Assembly (NCBI GenBank): GCA_965153455.1
Contig: OZ234497.1
Coordinates: 6,696,001 to 6,760,000 of the forward strand
Direction of reading: 5' to 3'
Length of the DNA stretch: 64,000 nucleotides
DNA from: Sphagnum compactum
Taxonomy: Eukaryota > Bryophyta > Sphagnopsida > Sphagnales
Both the position numbers and the translations under genes were made by a program. A model generated the notes under the pieces. It had not been told where the DNA came from, ran no database searches, and saw only the letters and a list, made by a program, of their open reading frames with translations. Positions 29,901 to 42,900 of the stretch are shown one piece after another. Within the stretch, counting starts at the first letter, position 1. Each line of letters begins with the position of its first letter.

Positions 29901-31679
29901 TGTAATTACTATTGATCATAATCCCACTGTGACAATGTGTGTAATAAGCCAATGTCAAACATTATAAATCTACATACTGAAATTCTGCCACATGATCAAA
30001 GTAAGGGGAGAATCAGCCATGATGTGGCTCAGAAAAGAGAAGGGATCACACTGCACCAAAGAGATAAGAGAGTAGAGTAGAGATTGAAAGTTCTTATGAC
30101 CCAACAACTTTGAGCATAGAGAATTTGTGAAAATGACTCTCCAAATTCAGCAGTATCTAAAATATTCAAATCAAACATGAAAGGCATACCACGCTTGTTT
30201 ATAGTATGTGCACCCATCAATTGAGTCTTTATGCAGATGCCATGAATTCAGGCAAATTACAGATACCCAAGAAAAAACAACTTGTCAAGACCAAGCATAT
30301 TTCCAGTAGTCTAAAAATTTTCATGTTGAACACATCTCATGACCATGTCATACAAGAACCTGCTATTTGAGAAGAAACGGCATTTATGCGAAATTAGCAC
30401 ACATCAACAACAACAAAAAATCCAAAATCTAGAAATGAAAGACATACCTGAATAACAGTCTTGGAGCCGACAAAGGCCTCAATCTTCTTCCAATCTCGGT
30501 CAAATCTGTGGACAAATCACCAGTTGCCATGTAAATTTGTCTGTAACTCTGGAACTTTCACAAAGCCTATTCTCTTCCAAGCAAGAGAAACTCATGTCAT
30601 GGTGATCCTTAAATGCCTAAGGAATTGGAGGTTTATACTACTGCCAAGGAATTCCATGCAAAATTGTAATACTAGCCTTGACACTAAAATACCCAACTGT
30701 GACATAAAATATGATGAGTGCATTTCACCTTCCTGACAGCAAAAACAAAGTCAGGACACTTTGTAGAATGTTGCTTGGAATCAATCAACAGGAAGATTCT
30801 GTAAAAGAAAAGAGCAGATCTCTTGGGAACTGCCATGCCCTACTTAGTTTCAAAACCTACTGAAGCAGAAAAAGAAAGGGTTCCAAATCAACAGCCATCA
30901 TCCAATCGGCAACTGTTGCAGATTAAGCTCATAATTTCTAGAGGACCACTGGCTGACTCATGAAGGAATCAAAGGGTGAATTGCCATTCTGAGATGCCTT
31001 AACCATGGAAGCTACAGAAAACTGTCTGCATGCATCTGGAGCTTGATGGAGTGGGTCAACCAGTTCTCTGAGGAGGAGGAGAGAGGTCCTGAAGTCACAC
31101 CCATTTCTGGTCTCCTTGTCCTTTGAAGATTTGAGCCCTAGATAAAAGAGAGACAAATTTTGGTTGCTAACTCTGTTGAGGAAGGAAGCAGCAACTCTTC
31201 TTGCAGGTGGTGCAAATGTACACAAGGTGGGAAGGAATTGGGGAGGAGCAAAAAAGAAAAACTCAATCCAGTCATGAATTCGATGAAAGAAAATTCTTTG
31301 ATATATGAATTCATTCGACAGTTACATGGGTGCAATCAATGTCCACAAGTGCAGTGAGGAGCTGCCGAATGCTGTCTCAATGGCATCAATCAACATGAAG
31401 AACAAGCAAGCAAGCAAGGTTCTTAGTATGTATGTTGCACCCAGAGTGAGGAGGAGGAGGAGGGAAAAACACTCACAGCTGAAGTGCTTCGAGAAACTTG
31501 TCGTGCTCTTGCTCTGTCCAGCTTTCCCTAGACTTAGTGATGGTGTAAGGTTTCCTGATCTTCTTGGACCCTTCTTCCGACACTTGTTGCTCCATAGAAG
31601 AAGAGGTGGTGGTGGTCATGAATCCCCCCGCCGCCGACAGTGACAAATCAAAGACGGGAAACAACTGGTTGCACTTCAT
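26925..31679 (-). CDS. RVE8-like: REVEILLE 4/6/8-type MYB-like clock transcription factor
   Basis: RVE4/6/8 proteins are nuclear single-MYB factors that bind the evening element and activate evening genes in the plant clock. Seven exons in phase (31477-31679, 30448-30505, 29013-29136, 28095-28238, 27845-27954, 27566-27625, 26925-27386) encode 386 residues. The MYB domain begins [21 protein letters not shown], continues [20 protein letters not shown], and ends with the signature SHAQKYF at 90-96. The conserved [15 protein letters not shown] follows. Residues 177-233 form the LCL domain typical of this subfamily: [35 protein letters not shown]. That domain distinguishes it from LHY/CCA1. The C-terminus is long and glutamine/valine-rich, with two related HAP..AVLEQK segments. 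A start at 31619 would give 366 residues. Confidence 0.92.
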
Positions 31680-32625
31680 GTGCTACGAACGGAACGCCGG
31701 CCACACAGGCAAATCAAGATACGCCCGACCGCCTCCTTTTGTCACCAAGCCGCAGTAGCAATAGTAGTAGTAGCAGTAGTAGCAGTAGTAGTAGAGCACT
31801 ACACGAACGAAAAGGATAGCAAGCATCACACACACCACAACAACAACGACGACGACAACAAAAGCAACAACGAATCTAAAGCACAAAACATGCGTACTCT
31901 GTCTGTGTGGCTGCTTCCAACGAATGGGATGGATTGCGGCAAAATGAAAAAGAAGGAGCAATGAACCAGAAAACAGAGGATTCAACCGCAAAACCCTTGA
32001 GCTAACAACAACCCTAGATGCCTAAAGTGCTAGCTCTCTGCAAGCGAGCGAGAGACGGACAGAGAAAAAGGGACAGAGAGGAGAGGAGAGAGAAAGCAGA
32101 TTGTACGTCATCATAATCCTTACAGATCATTTTACAAATCTATGAAGAAATCTCTCCTTCTCCTTTTGATCATCGGGACTCGCTCCGAATGCATAGGTAA
32201 TGCAGGAGTCCAGATTCGGTAGTTTGGCGCTGGCTGATCAGGTTTTGTCATCACAGCGGCAGAGAGAGGTAGGAGACGTCCGGCAAGCAAGCGTTCGTGG
32301 GGGAGGGGTGGGGTAGCCAGCCAGCCCGCGAGAGAAGGAGCGAGCAAGGGGGAAGCGAACGTCCTCAGCGCCGTTCGGTCTAAACCACCAAAAAAAAAAA
32401 AAAAACCTAATCTTGGAAGGTTCCAAAACCCTTCTGGCCCCACCCACGTTCGCGAATCGAACGAACGAATCAACGGGGAAGAACCACAAGTTGCTTCCTC
32501 AATCTGTACATATGTATTCTCACAGATTCACCAAGCCCACACACAGTGCAAGATTCAATGCCCGGCCGAGGAGGTTCTGTCATCGTTGAGCGTTCTGTGT
32601 GGGTCTGCCTGCTGAGAGGCATAAC

Positions 32626-32659
<34 letters not shown>

Positions 32660-32950
32660 TTGTTTGATGGCAGCTTTTCAGAATTTCAGAAAGGTGGAAA
32701 AAAAGAGGGGAGATCAAAATGAATTTCTCAAAGAAAGACACTTCTCAAGAAGAAGAAACAACATACAACTATCCTGCAGCAATGTCAAACCTGCATGTGT
32801 GCATGTGATGATCTTTTTCCCTACTTCACCATGATGTAGTTTTTTTTTTTTTGCAGAATTTTGACACTCTTGTTTGTGATGATGGGTTCTAGCATAGTGG
32901 CCAGTCGTGTAATTCCACTTCATGCCAGCATCTGACCTTCATTCCCCGAA
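31680..32950. promoter_or_regulatory. Upstream region of the REVEILLE-like gene
   Basis: Promoter and probable 5' leader of the minus-strand REVEILLE gene. On the plus strand it contains an imperfect AGT/AGC trinucleotide repeat (31755-31795), CAA/CGA repeats (31838-31870), GA-rich tracts (32050-32097 and a pure GA run at about 32630-32657) and an A run at 32391-32405. I did not find a clear evening element or TATA box. Confidence 0.4.
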
Positions 32951-32954
32951 GTAA

Positions 32955-33275
32955 ACAAACAAGCTGCTTCACACAAAAGAGTGACTTCCAGGACAGTAAT
33001 AATCGTCAAAGTAGCTTTCACAAAAGAGTGACTTTCCAGAACAGAAAATCTTCAAAGAAGATTTCACAAAATTGTGGGTTTCCAGGACACTGATCTTCAA
33101 AGAAGCTTTCACAAAAGAGTGAGTTCCTGAGACACTGATCTTCAAATCTTATACTGGCAGGACACACTAGGGGAAAAAGTAAGGAGCCTAAGCCTTCACA
33201 AAAGAGTTCCAGGACAGTGACCTTCAAATCTAAAACTGGAACAACACACTAGGGAAAAAGTACGAGCCTACATGA
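32955..33275. repeat. Tandem repeat near the 3' end of the ZIP gene
   Basis: A unit of about 45-50 bases containing tcacaaaagagtgacttcca and gatcttcaaagaagctt recurs five times. The last two units carry an added segment with acacactaggg and aaaaagta. It lies just downstream (minus-strand sense) of the ZIP transporter stop and may lie in its 3' untranslated region. Confidence 0.75.
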
Positions 33276-33580
33276 GACTCTTGTGTAACTGAGCTTCACC
33301 ACCCCAAATCGCTTTTAACCCCTAATTCTTAAAGGTTTTTGACATATGCAGGAATGAGGACACATTTGGTCCACTTGTTTTCATGCCATCAATAATCCTC
33401 TGTCATCAGGACTCAACTCTGCCAGATGGAGAGTTTGACAGGAAAAGAAGTCATTGGAGAGGCCCAAAGACATGAGCAGTGTGAGACAGTGGCTACCTTC
33501 TTCAATTCATCTTTCAGCCAAGGGGGCACTTCCCCTGGAGTAAAAGGGTTGGTCCCTACTCTAAACCTACAAAGAGTCTC

Positions 33581-36500
33581 TCATTCAGCTAGAGCAATGA
33601 CTACAGCTACACCCATGCCAAGAATCATAGAAGTGAGTTGCCAGAGGGTAGTTGAAAGGGAATTACCCTGTGTATGCATATCAGGCATCACGCCTGCAAC
33701 TGAAATGTAAATGAAACCGCCTGCTGTAAAGCCCTGTAATACACACAACATTTCAACTCATGAATTCATCCAGAGCATCAACAACCTGCCATTCTCAACA
33801 GAGGGACTTTTGGTCTAGCTTCTAAGCACAGTCAGTCTAACTTGGTTTTAAAACTACCTTACAGTTAAGTTCCAAGGTCTGAAACAATGAAGAGAGGAAG
33901 GAACAGATCACCTCAATCAAAGAAGAATGGCCTGGATTCCCACCCAATGAAAGCGCCTGTTTCACCATCATGCACATCCCAATATGTTTGCTCAAGACTA
34001 ACAGACACTGCAACTATATCTAAAGGATCCTACTACACCTGACATAGCTTAGTTTCCCTCCTGATGATTATGAGAATAAATGCTGCACAGATCAACTTCT
34101 CGGCAGACAAGGACTCGCCTTCACATTCCAGAACAATAAGTTAACCATTAAGAGAAATACAACATTCAGCTGAAACAATAATACAGTAGTAGAGAAGAAA
34201 CTAAGGTAGCAGGGCAGGCAGTGTGACCATTTTTCTTCAGCCTTCGGCATTATTTAAATATAAAGGAACAAGAGAAAGAGATGGCCTGTACCAGAGCAGT
34301 TCCAGCCATGGCAACCAATGCAGACAGAAAGTTGAATGCAAGAGCTTTGAACACACTAAAGCCTGACCTCACCAAAATTCCAAAATCACCAACCTGTTCT
34401 GACCACAGGTTGTTGTGTTAATACTGGCCAAGAGATGATTTCCTTGAACTAAAAAGCAAATGTTGATAAGTCGTTCAGGTTGCACTTCAGTGAGGCAGTT
34501 TACTAGATGCTTGTCATTGAAATTTCTTTACCTCCTTTGTAATCCTTTCAAAGCATCCCTTACAAAAATTTGTCACCCTCATTTGCTCCATCCTCAAACC
34601 AGACTGCCATCATGGTGGGGTTGCTCTTCAACAAACTGGCTAGAGGCAATGGGAGGGAGGTCAAAATCTGAGAATATCTAGATTTTGGCCTTGTAAATGT
34701 GGAAAAGGTTAGGGTCTACCTCCTGTGGAAGCTCATGGGCAAGAAGGAACAAAGTTCGTGACCAGCCACCAACAGTCCCATGCAGCAAGAATGCTGTTCC
34801 CAAAGACATCCCGTCCGTAAAGTTGTGCTGCAAAACACTTTTCATCCTTAACAAGCAGCTAGGACAAGTTCCTACACTGAAGGATGCACATAGTTTTAAC
34901 TCCCTATCAGTTTGACATCACATCAAATATATACAAAGGCAATTGAAAATTAAATCAAGAGGCTAAATTGCAAAGCTTTCACATCAACAATGAGATTGAG
35001 GGGAACAGACAAGAACTACCCACCACAGCATCAGAGAAAAGGTTGAGGTAGCCCATCACATGCACCCCACTTGTAGCCAGCAGATGCTTAGATTTGTCAA
35101 CATCTTTCGATACATCAGTTTCCACAATAGATGTCTCCTCTCTTGTCTCTCCTCTGGTTCTCTGTAATCAAATCAAGACACCAGCTGCAGGAACAACTTC
35201 AGCTGACAACCAAATAGATTTGTTCGAATCTAGTAAAATCACAGAAGTAGGTTGTTACCTTTCGCAGATTTGGGTTTGACTCCAGAGGCTTAATCTCTTT
35301 GTCTTCAACTCCAGCACCATCAGCAACATGAGTACCCTCAGAGCCTTCAGAGACTTGTTTTTTTTGGCTATGATGGTGATGTGCATGGCCAAGTCCAGGT
35401 GTCTTACATGATAACTCCTCCACTCTTCTTACTATCTTTTCGATAATGAAAAACAGGAGAATACCACCTGCAACAGTGGACATGGAGTGGAGCAACAAAG
35501 CAGCATATGCTGCAATGAGATCCAAGGGAAAAACTTGGATAGAGTCAAAGGTCACTGTGTGTTGTAACTGAAAACAGATAACAAATTGACAATTCAGGTT
35601 GAAACTACACCACAAAGAATATTAACGTGACATATCTGAATCCTGCATGGTCCTTGCATTGACTGTCAATGTCTGTGCTTAGCCATTCATGCAGAGAAAC
35701 GTGAAATTTGCATTGAGAAGATGGTCTCTGCAGATTTTAAGACCTGGTAGAGTTCAATGCCCTTAAAAATTGTGCAAAATGTTCATCACTGGAAACTGTG
35801 ACTATGTTCCCCACCAACAAGCTTGAACTCTGGAGAAAGACATACAAGGCCAGAGTACAACTCACCTACTTGACATTCCATATGTACAAGGTGATGAGCT
35901 TCATGCACAGCTAGGAGATTCTTACCAAGAATGGCAAGACCAACTGACAAATCTTGCATTGAGTGGCCATGGCCTTCATTCTGAGAATGCCCATGTGGAT
36001 GTGAATGCCCATGACTATGGCCTTCACCATTGATGTGCATGTGTGAATGCAAATGGTCACGGACATGGTTATGATTATGGTGGGAACCAGGATCGCCTAT
36101 ATCACCAAACACCCCACCCTCAGGAAAATTCTTTGGTGTTGAGTACCACAAATATTTAAAAATGCTTGCTGTGAGCACTCTGCACCAAGCTCCAAAAGCA
36201 TTAGAACATTAATGCTTCAAAACAAAACATATGAAGGAAATATCGGAGACACAGTTCCAAAACAGAAGCACTAACCAAAAGCATGGGGCAACTGGTGAAG
36301 AAATGCATCACCCAACATGGCTCCTGCCTGAAATGCATTCCCTCAACAACTCATTTCAGCCAAAAGTGTTAGCACTAACTTTCTCTTCTATACACCAATT
36401 TACAGGGCACCTGCAATTGCCTGGTGTAATCATAAATGATCCCACATCAAAGAACCTTACTGTCAGAAAGTTGAAAGGAATATGAACTCAAAGATGTTAC

Positions 36501-38303
36501 TGTTGAATGCAACAAGTCTAGCACACGTTTTCTCACCCCAAATGCTGCCAGGGCATCAACCACTGTGGGTGACGGCTTGCCATTTGCTGCAACCAGTCAA
36601 GGAAACATTCATGTCTAATAAAGTTGCAAATTCTGTAAAACCAAGGGTATGATACAGGCCTTGCTAAAAAGAAAGACTGGTAGGAGCTAGCTAGACCCTG
36701 ACTGTAGTCCATACCAAGGAATTCCTATAGACCAGAATTAAAGGGATAAGGAGGGAGAAAATGTGGATGATTAAATGTGTATGGGGTGAGGAGACTTACA
36801 AACAATACAAGGGAGAAGAATGAGGCAGATGAGGGAGGCCATGCTCACCAGCAGCGAACTTCCCAGTGATTGCATCCAAAGAGCTGTAGACCCCACAAAC
36901 TATAAGTAACTGATATTAGAAAGATCAGACTATCATCAACAACAGAAAAAGGTTCATAAGAATATGTAAGAAGTACCAAAATCCCAATTCTCAAAATGAC
37001 TGTTGTATTCCACATCTGAGTGGGCACGCCCTTCAAATCCATATTCTTGCAAATCCCTTTCCTCTTCAATCTCTTCTGGCAACCTAAATGGTGTTTTCTT
37101 ATCAACATGTTCATGGCTGTTATGAACATGGTGGTGGTGACTGTGTCTGTTGCCATGGCTCTGATGTACGTGGCTATCATGACTGTGCCCATTGGTATGG
37201 TGCTGATGGACATGGCTGTCATGACCTTGTCCGTGGTGATGATGATCTTCATGCTTGTGACTCTGTTCATGTTTATGCATGTGGTGATCACCATGGTCAT
37301 CAAAAGACACATCACCAGTTTGTTGCATCTTCTGATGCATCTGGTGTGCATACTTGTGCAGAAGATTAATAACCTCATGCCCAGCAACCCCTTCTGCACT
37401 CATTACAAAGCTTTGTTCGTCAATGCCCTGCTCTGGACTGCTCCGAGCAGCAACAGCCTTAAGAGACTCCTCAAGTTTCTGTAACCTGTCCCTGGCCTCC
37501 ACATCAGGATTCAATGTGTGACTGCCCACATCTGACTGGTGTACGGTTTCATCATCCCTGTCCCCATCAGTTGCTGTAGTTCTCAATTTCACATTCACAG
37601 GCTCTTGATTTGCTGCAACATACACAACCATTTCAGAATCTCTCTCTCAAAGGAATCTGTAGTTGAATCCCTTACCCTAATCTGTGACCAGAATGGATTT
37701 GTTCCGCAATACCTGTCATCAGACACTTTGCAGCCTGCCAAGTACTCCATGATCTCGAAATGATCCATGGCATCAAGCTAAAGATTTCAAACAGTGAGCA
37801 CGAGAGATATGAAAGAAGACAACACCAAAGGCGGAGTTGCTTCAGTACAAACCGGAATCGTCAGAACGCTTACCGATATAATCCGCCTCAGAGAATCCTT
37901 GTTTGGTCAACGTACGCTGCGATAGCAATTCTTCTTCTTCTTCTTCTGCCTGCACTTCTTTTCCGGCGTCGTCACCGCTCGCCTGCTGCCACTTCTGTTG
38001 CAGATGATGCGCGTAATTCTGCAGGAGGCCAATGACCTCGCTTCCTTTGGCGCCATCCAAGCTCATGGCAAGGTTGTGGTCATCGATTGCCAGATCCTCT
38101 TTCTGTGCATTCAAAGCCAGTAAAGCTGCCTGCAGCTTCTCAAACTGTGCATTTTCTAGGGTTGGGTCGCCATCGCTGGGAACCTGGAGCTCCTCCTCAC
38201 CTTCATGTGCGGACGAAGAAGAAGCTTGGATGATGAGAAGCGCAAGAAAGAAGAAGGAAGCTACGGCTTGCAGCAGCTGCCATTTTCCCATCTTTACATT
38301 CAT
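33581..38303 (-). CDS. IAR1: ZIP metal transporter of the LIV-1/KE4 type (IAR1-like)
   Basis: KE4-type ZIPs release zinc or other divalent metals from the ER/Golgi into the cytosol. Arabidopsis IAR1 affects auxin-conjugate sensitivity. Twelve exons in phase (37874-38303, 36977-37612, 36800-36883, 36537-36586, 36276-36327, 35926-36096, 35259-35467, 35024-35161, 34720-34827, 34292-34393, 33912-33956, 33581-33733) encode about 725 residues, clearly longer than IAR1 as I remember it. Residues 1-31 look like a signal peptide. A module at 50-107 is repeated at 183-241, followed by a histidine run (DHHHHGQGHDSHVHQHH). The ZIP core follows: SLGSSLLVSMASLI, GAMLGDAFLHQLPHAF, a second His loop, YLNLFSDAVHNFTDGMSLG, and LLAHELPQEVGDFGILVRSG. 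It ends MILGMGVAVVIALAE. HNFTD and HELPQE form the metal site. The acceptor of exon 6 is the weakest call; an alternative at 36168 adds 24 residues. Confidence 0.9.
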
Positions 38304-38685
38304 TTCCGCAATAATGCACAATTCCAGCTCTCCAACGAGAGTTTTATGGCGCAAACAAAACGCGAGCCCGAAGAGCTCCGTTTCCGCAGGAGTGATCGTC
38401 GACTCAACGCCGATCCCGTGCGGAAGCGCAAACAGCGATGGGCGTCACGCGTTGCCCTCCACAACCGCCGGTTATCACGACGGAACAACATTGACGAAGA
38501 ATAGGTCCCTGGCACGTGCTTTGCAGTCGCGTTCGAAAGAAAGAATACCAAGGAACCAAGCATTGAGCAGGTATATATATATATATACCTTTTATACCCT
38601 TATTTTACCACGATGCATTCCTGAGAAGTTTTCTGTATAAAATGAAAGTTAAGCATAAAGTGAAACCTCAGTTAGGGACTCACCC
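38304..38685. promoter_or_regulatory. Upstream region of the IAR1-like gene
   Basis: This is a GC-richer stretch immediately upstream of the ZIP start, containing CpG dinucleotides and no recognised gene. A TA repeat (38570-38586) lies further out. Open frames here on the plus strand overlap exon 1 in antisense and are not considered genes. Confidence 0.4.
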
Positions 38686-38689
38686 TTTC

Positions 38690-38845
38690 GCTTCATCATC
38701 ATTAAATTTTAGTTTTTCCTACTAAGCTTCTTCGCCTAGAAACCCGGGAATTCGATTCATTCTTTCCCATGCATCCGACAAGAGTTGAACCTTGCAAATT
38801 CTCCAATTATGAGTTGAGTGCTTGAATCGCTCGGCCAGTAAAAAT
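38690..38845 (-). repeat. Candidate tRNA-derived SINE
   Basis: On the minus strand 38837-38821 reads TGGCCGAGCGATTCAAG, a good pol III A box like that of Ser/Leu tRNAs. GGTTCAACTC at about 38791-38782 is a B box, about 40 bases downstream. The sequence continues for about 100 bases beyond the B box with no tRNA 3' half. That head-plus-body organisation is typical of a plant SINE. Ends and target duplication were not determined. Confidence 0.5.
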
Positions 38846-39930
38846 TTGGAAGAGCAATTAATTATCCAGCATAATCCAACAACGTCCATCCATCCCATGT
38901 GAGTGAGTGAGCATTTTGAAAAATCAAATGTTTTTCAAATGCCCACAGACAGATGCAAAGGATTTCATCTTTTTTCCAAAATGCTCCCTTGTTGTGTTTT
39001 TGTTTTCCCACGATAAACCCTACTCCACACATTGTGAAATCCATTAAACCCTCTTGCTCTGCACATTGCAAAATTTTGCAAATGCTTAAATGCTTAGATG
39101 GGTATTTGGTCAATCTCTGGCAATGGAAGACTAACCGGAATGAAAAATAAAAATAAAAATAAATTATACACATATGTGTATGTATGTGTGTGAAAAGTGT
39201 GAAGCGAGACAAACCGGCAGCTCCATGCGGTGGTTGTATGGAGCCAATCGCACAGTTGAGTCGCAGGGAGCCCCAGTGTGAGAAATCCACATGAATGGGT
39301 TTGAATTAAGGGGCGTTAGTGCAAAAATCCACTTCCACGCACAATTCTGACCTTCACTTTTGCAGCAGTCAAATATCCAGGGAGAGCAGCATGTGCATGA
39401 CTTTGTAACTATTCTACAACGTCAAACAATGTTACACTCCCCATCTGGCAGTTAAGAATGCAGTTAAAGCAGCACGGATGACAATGTCCAACTAGGAATC
39501 AACTTCTTCTTCTTCTTCTTCTTGCCCTTGCCATGTGCAAGAATGAAAAAAAGTCCTTTTATAAGGCCCCAGAGTGAAACACCAGCACCCACCAATGCAC
39601 CACCGTGGATGGAAGAATGCGCACTGATAGGATTCTCTCTTTCTGATATCTCTTTCTCTCTTTTCTAAATTTAAAATGTGCTACTCTCATCTCCACCCAC
39701 CTACCCACCCCCCCCATCTATTTATCTACCTACCTGCCCTTCCACCTTCCTACCTACCAACACTTTAAGTAGGTACCTACCAAACCCCACTTGTACATGC
39801 CTACTACACTTACCTGCATGGTTGCCACTCCAATAGACTCCCATCCATCGACAACGATGAGGAAAGAATAAAATGAAGGTATTGCATGGAGCTTGGTCTT
39901 GTTCACTCAAACAAATAAATAAGGGGACGA
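38846..39930. other. Intergenic DNA with simple repeats
   Basis: No gene is recognised. It contains a CTT repeat (39505-39522), a C-rich CCTACC/CCACC tract (39690-39760) and a TAGGTACCTACC-type palindromic word near 39770. Confidence 0.5.
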
Positions 39931-39944
39931 TTAAAGTATTTGAC

Positions 39945-42900
39945 ACACCCTTATATAAGGGTATTGCAAATTTTGCTTAGAGAATGTTTTTATGGGGGTA
40001 TTACAAACCAAGTGGATAATCAAAGCAATACAGAGCTTCAATTCAATTTAAACACATTTAATGTATGTTGTACTCAGGTTCATAAAACAAAATACTCAAT
40101 GAACATGCAACACCCCATTTTGGGTAACCTTGAAATAATTTGGGCTCCATATCATATCTTTTAAAACTTGGAAAGGTATTGCGTGTAGCCTTAACAAAAC
40201 CTAAAAAGAACACAATACCCTCGTTGGGCTACACTATAACACCATGGGCTGAATTATTTTGGTACTTGTTATTAGAAGGGTATTGTTCATGCCAATAAAG
40301 ATTCACTAAACATGCAATACCCCTCTTAGGGTATCCCAGAAATACATTGGGCTCTATAACATATCTTTTGACACGTGGCGAGGTATTACGCAACCCTATC
40401 AAAACCAACAAGGAAATCAATACCTTCATTAATTGTATTTTATAATTAAATACCATGGGTCTACGCTATTGGAGGGGTATTGTTCATGCAAAACTACTCA
40501 ATGCATCTACATACCCTTCGCAAGGTATCCCATAAATACATCGAGCTCCATAACATATCTTTTGACACGTGGAAGGGTATTGTGTAGCCCTATCAAAACC
40601 AACCAGGAAACCAATACCTTCATTAATTGTATTCTATAATTAAACACCATGGGTCTATGCTATTGGAGGGGTATTATTCATGGCCAAAACTACTCAATAC
40701 ATCTACAATACCCCTCGCAGGGTATCCCAAAAATACATTGGGCTCCATAACATATCTTTTGAAACTTGGAGGGGTATTGCATAGCCCTAATAAAACCTAA
40801 AAGCAAAGTAATACCCTGCTTGGGGCATTGAATAAACACCATGGGCTAAACTATTTTGGTTTAGACTATCAAAAAGTATTGTTATGGCAAGGAATATTTA
40901 ATGCACATACCTTATAAAGTATCCCAAAAATCCTTTGGGTTTTATAATATATCTTTTGAAACTCAGAAGGGTATTGCATTACCACACCAAAACCTACAAG
41001 AAAACCAATACCATCATTAGAGTGTTTTATAATTAAACACCATGGTTGTATGCATGGGTTTACGTTATTAAAGGGGTATTGCTCATGACCAAAACTATTC
41101 AATACACCTATAATACCCCTCTCATGTTATCCCAGAAATACATTGGGCTCCATAACATATATTTTGAAACTTAGAGGGGTATTTCATAACCCTACCAAAA
41201 CCTATAAGCAAAACAATACCTTGTTTGGGGTATTCAGTAAACACCATGGGCTAAATTATTTTGGTTTATACTATCAAAGGGGTATTGTTAATGGCTAAGA
41301 ATACTCAATGCACGAGCAATACCCCTTGTAGGGTATGCTAGAAATCCTTTGGGTTCTATGACATTTTTTGCAACTTAAAAGGGTATTGCATTACCATACC
41401 AAAACATAGAAAGAAAGCAATATTCACATCATATTGTGATAATATTTTAAACCATGAAACAAAAGGACATTTTTAAAATATATATTTATTCCATGTTCAA
41501 TATATCATGCCCTACATATTGATTCAAGTAAATGAAGGTATTGTAAAGTTGGTCACATTGATGGTAAAGGTCACTTGTAAAAAGTTATGGAATTTAAATG
41601 CAATGCATATCATATTGTGATAATTCATTAATCATGAAACATAAGAATATTTTTTAAATATTTGATTCCCTGCCAATACATCATGAAATTCATGTTTTCA
41701 AAATTATTTGGTCACCTTTCAATATGACTTATTATATATAAAAATGAATGTGAAGTGAAATCGTTCACATTAATGGTAGATGGGTTTAAGGTTAATGTAA
41801 AATTTACCACTTCATGTTAGAAATTCATAGTTTGTCAAAATCAAAAAATTAAAGTTCATGCTCAACATTTCTTCAATGATGTACATTTTCAAAAAATTCC
41901 CTTTTAAAGTTGTAAACTCATTTCAAAAAACAAAAACATAAAGTCTATAATTTAATAAGATTTTAATGTCAATTTTTAAAAAAATTAAAGCGTGTGATTT
42001 TCCAATTTTTAAAATGGTTCCCATATATCAATCCTATGTATGATTGGAAATATATATATATATATATATTTTTAACACATAAAAAATCCATTAAAATTAT
42101 ATATGTATAACCATGGTTATGTAGTGCAAAAAAAATTATGAATTTTATTTATAATGAAAATTTAAAAATTTCCAAAAAATAAGTTATTAACATTGTTAGA
42201 TTGATGAGTAAATAAGTTCAAGTAGACTCAATAGTAAGTAATCCTTCCTCCAACAACTGATTTTGCCTTATAGGATTTATAACTTGTGTTGTGCACCCAT
42301 TAATCTAACTTGTGCTAAGACTTTTTTCTTAGATTCTTTACAAATGGATACCCATTTATTTTTTGTTCAAAAGACTTCAAGTTTTATGCAGACGGGTTCC
42401 CATATATCTTCTTTTATCAAAAAACATTTTTCTCAAGCTTTTTGCAAATTGGTACCCATGTCTTCTTTTCTCAAGACCTCTGTGAAACTACAAGTTGTAG
42501 ATCCAACTCATGAACAAATCAAATTTGTTCAAAGCTCCATATAATCAACCCAAGTTTGAAGCTCCATCAAGAACTTTTCTTTTTGAACAAATCCATTGCC
42601 AACTAGCCCAACTAATTCAAATCAATTAAATTAGAAGTTTTGACTTGAAATCAACTATGCCTTGAAAGTTTCATGGAAGTACTTGAGTAATCATGCGTGA
42701 TGGTGTTGTGTTAAATTGTATTTATGTGTTTTGCTCATTCTACTTATGGTGTATATAAAATTTGGGAGTACCAGTAGTGTGAAGGTGATGAATCATGATG
42801 ACGTGCTATTGTGGGCCATGGATCATCCATTAGCCACAAAGATGTATGTGATATTGACCTTATAGGATGATGCATTCAAGGATGTGGTACATTAGCTACA

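Noticed and set aside
37020-37484. A 154-codon plus-strand open frame rich in methionine and valine
   Set aside because: It is the antisense of the histidine-rich ZIP exon; His codons (CAT/CAC) read as Met/Val on the other strand.
39945-41410. Regularly spaced repeats that might suggest a CRISPR-like array
   Set aside because: The whole 200-bp unit is repeated, not short repeats with unique spacers, and this is a plant nuclear genome.
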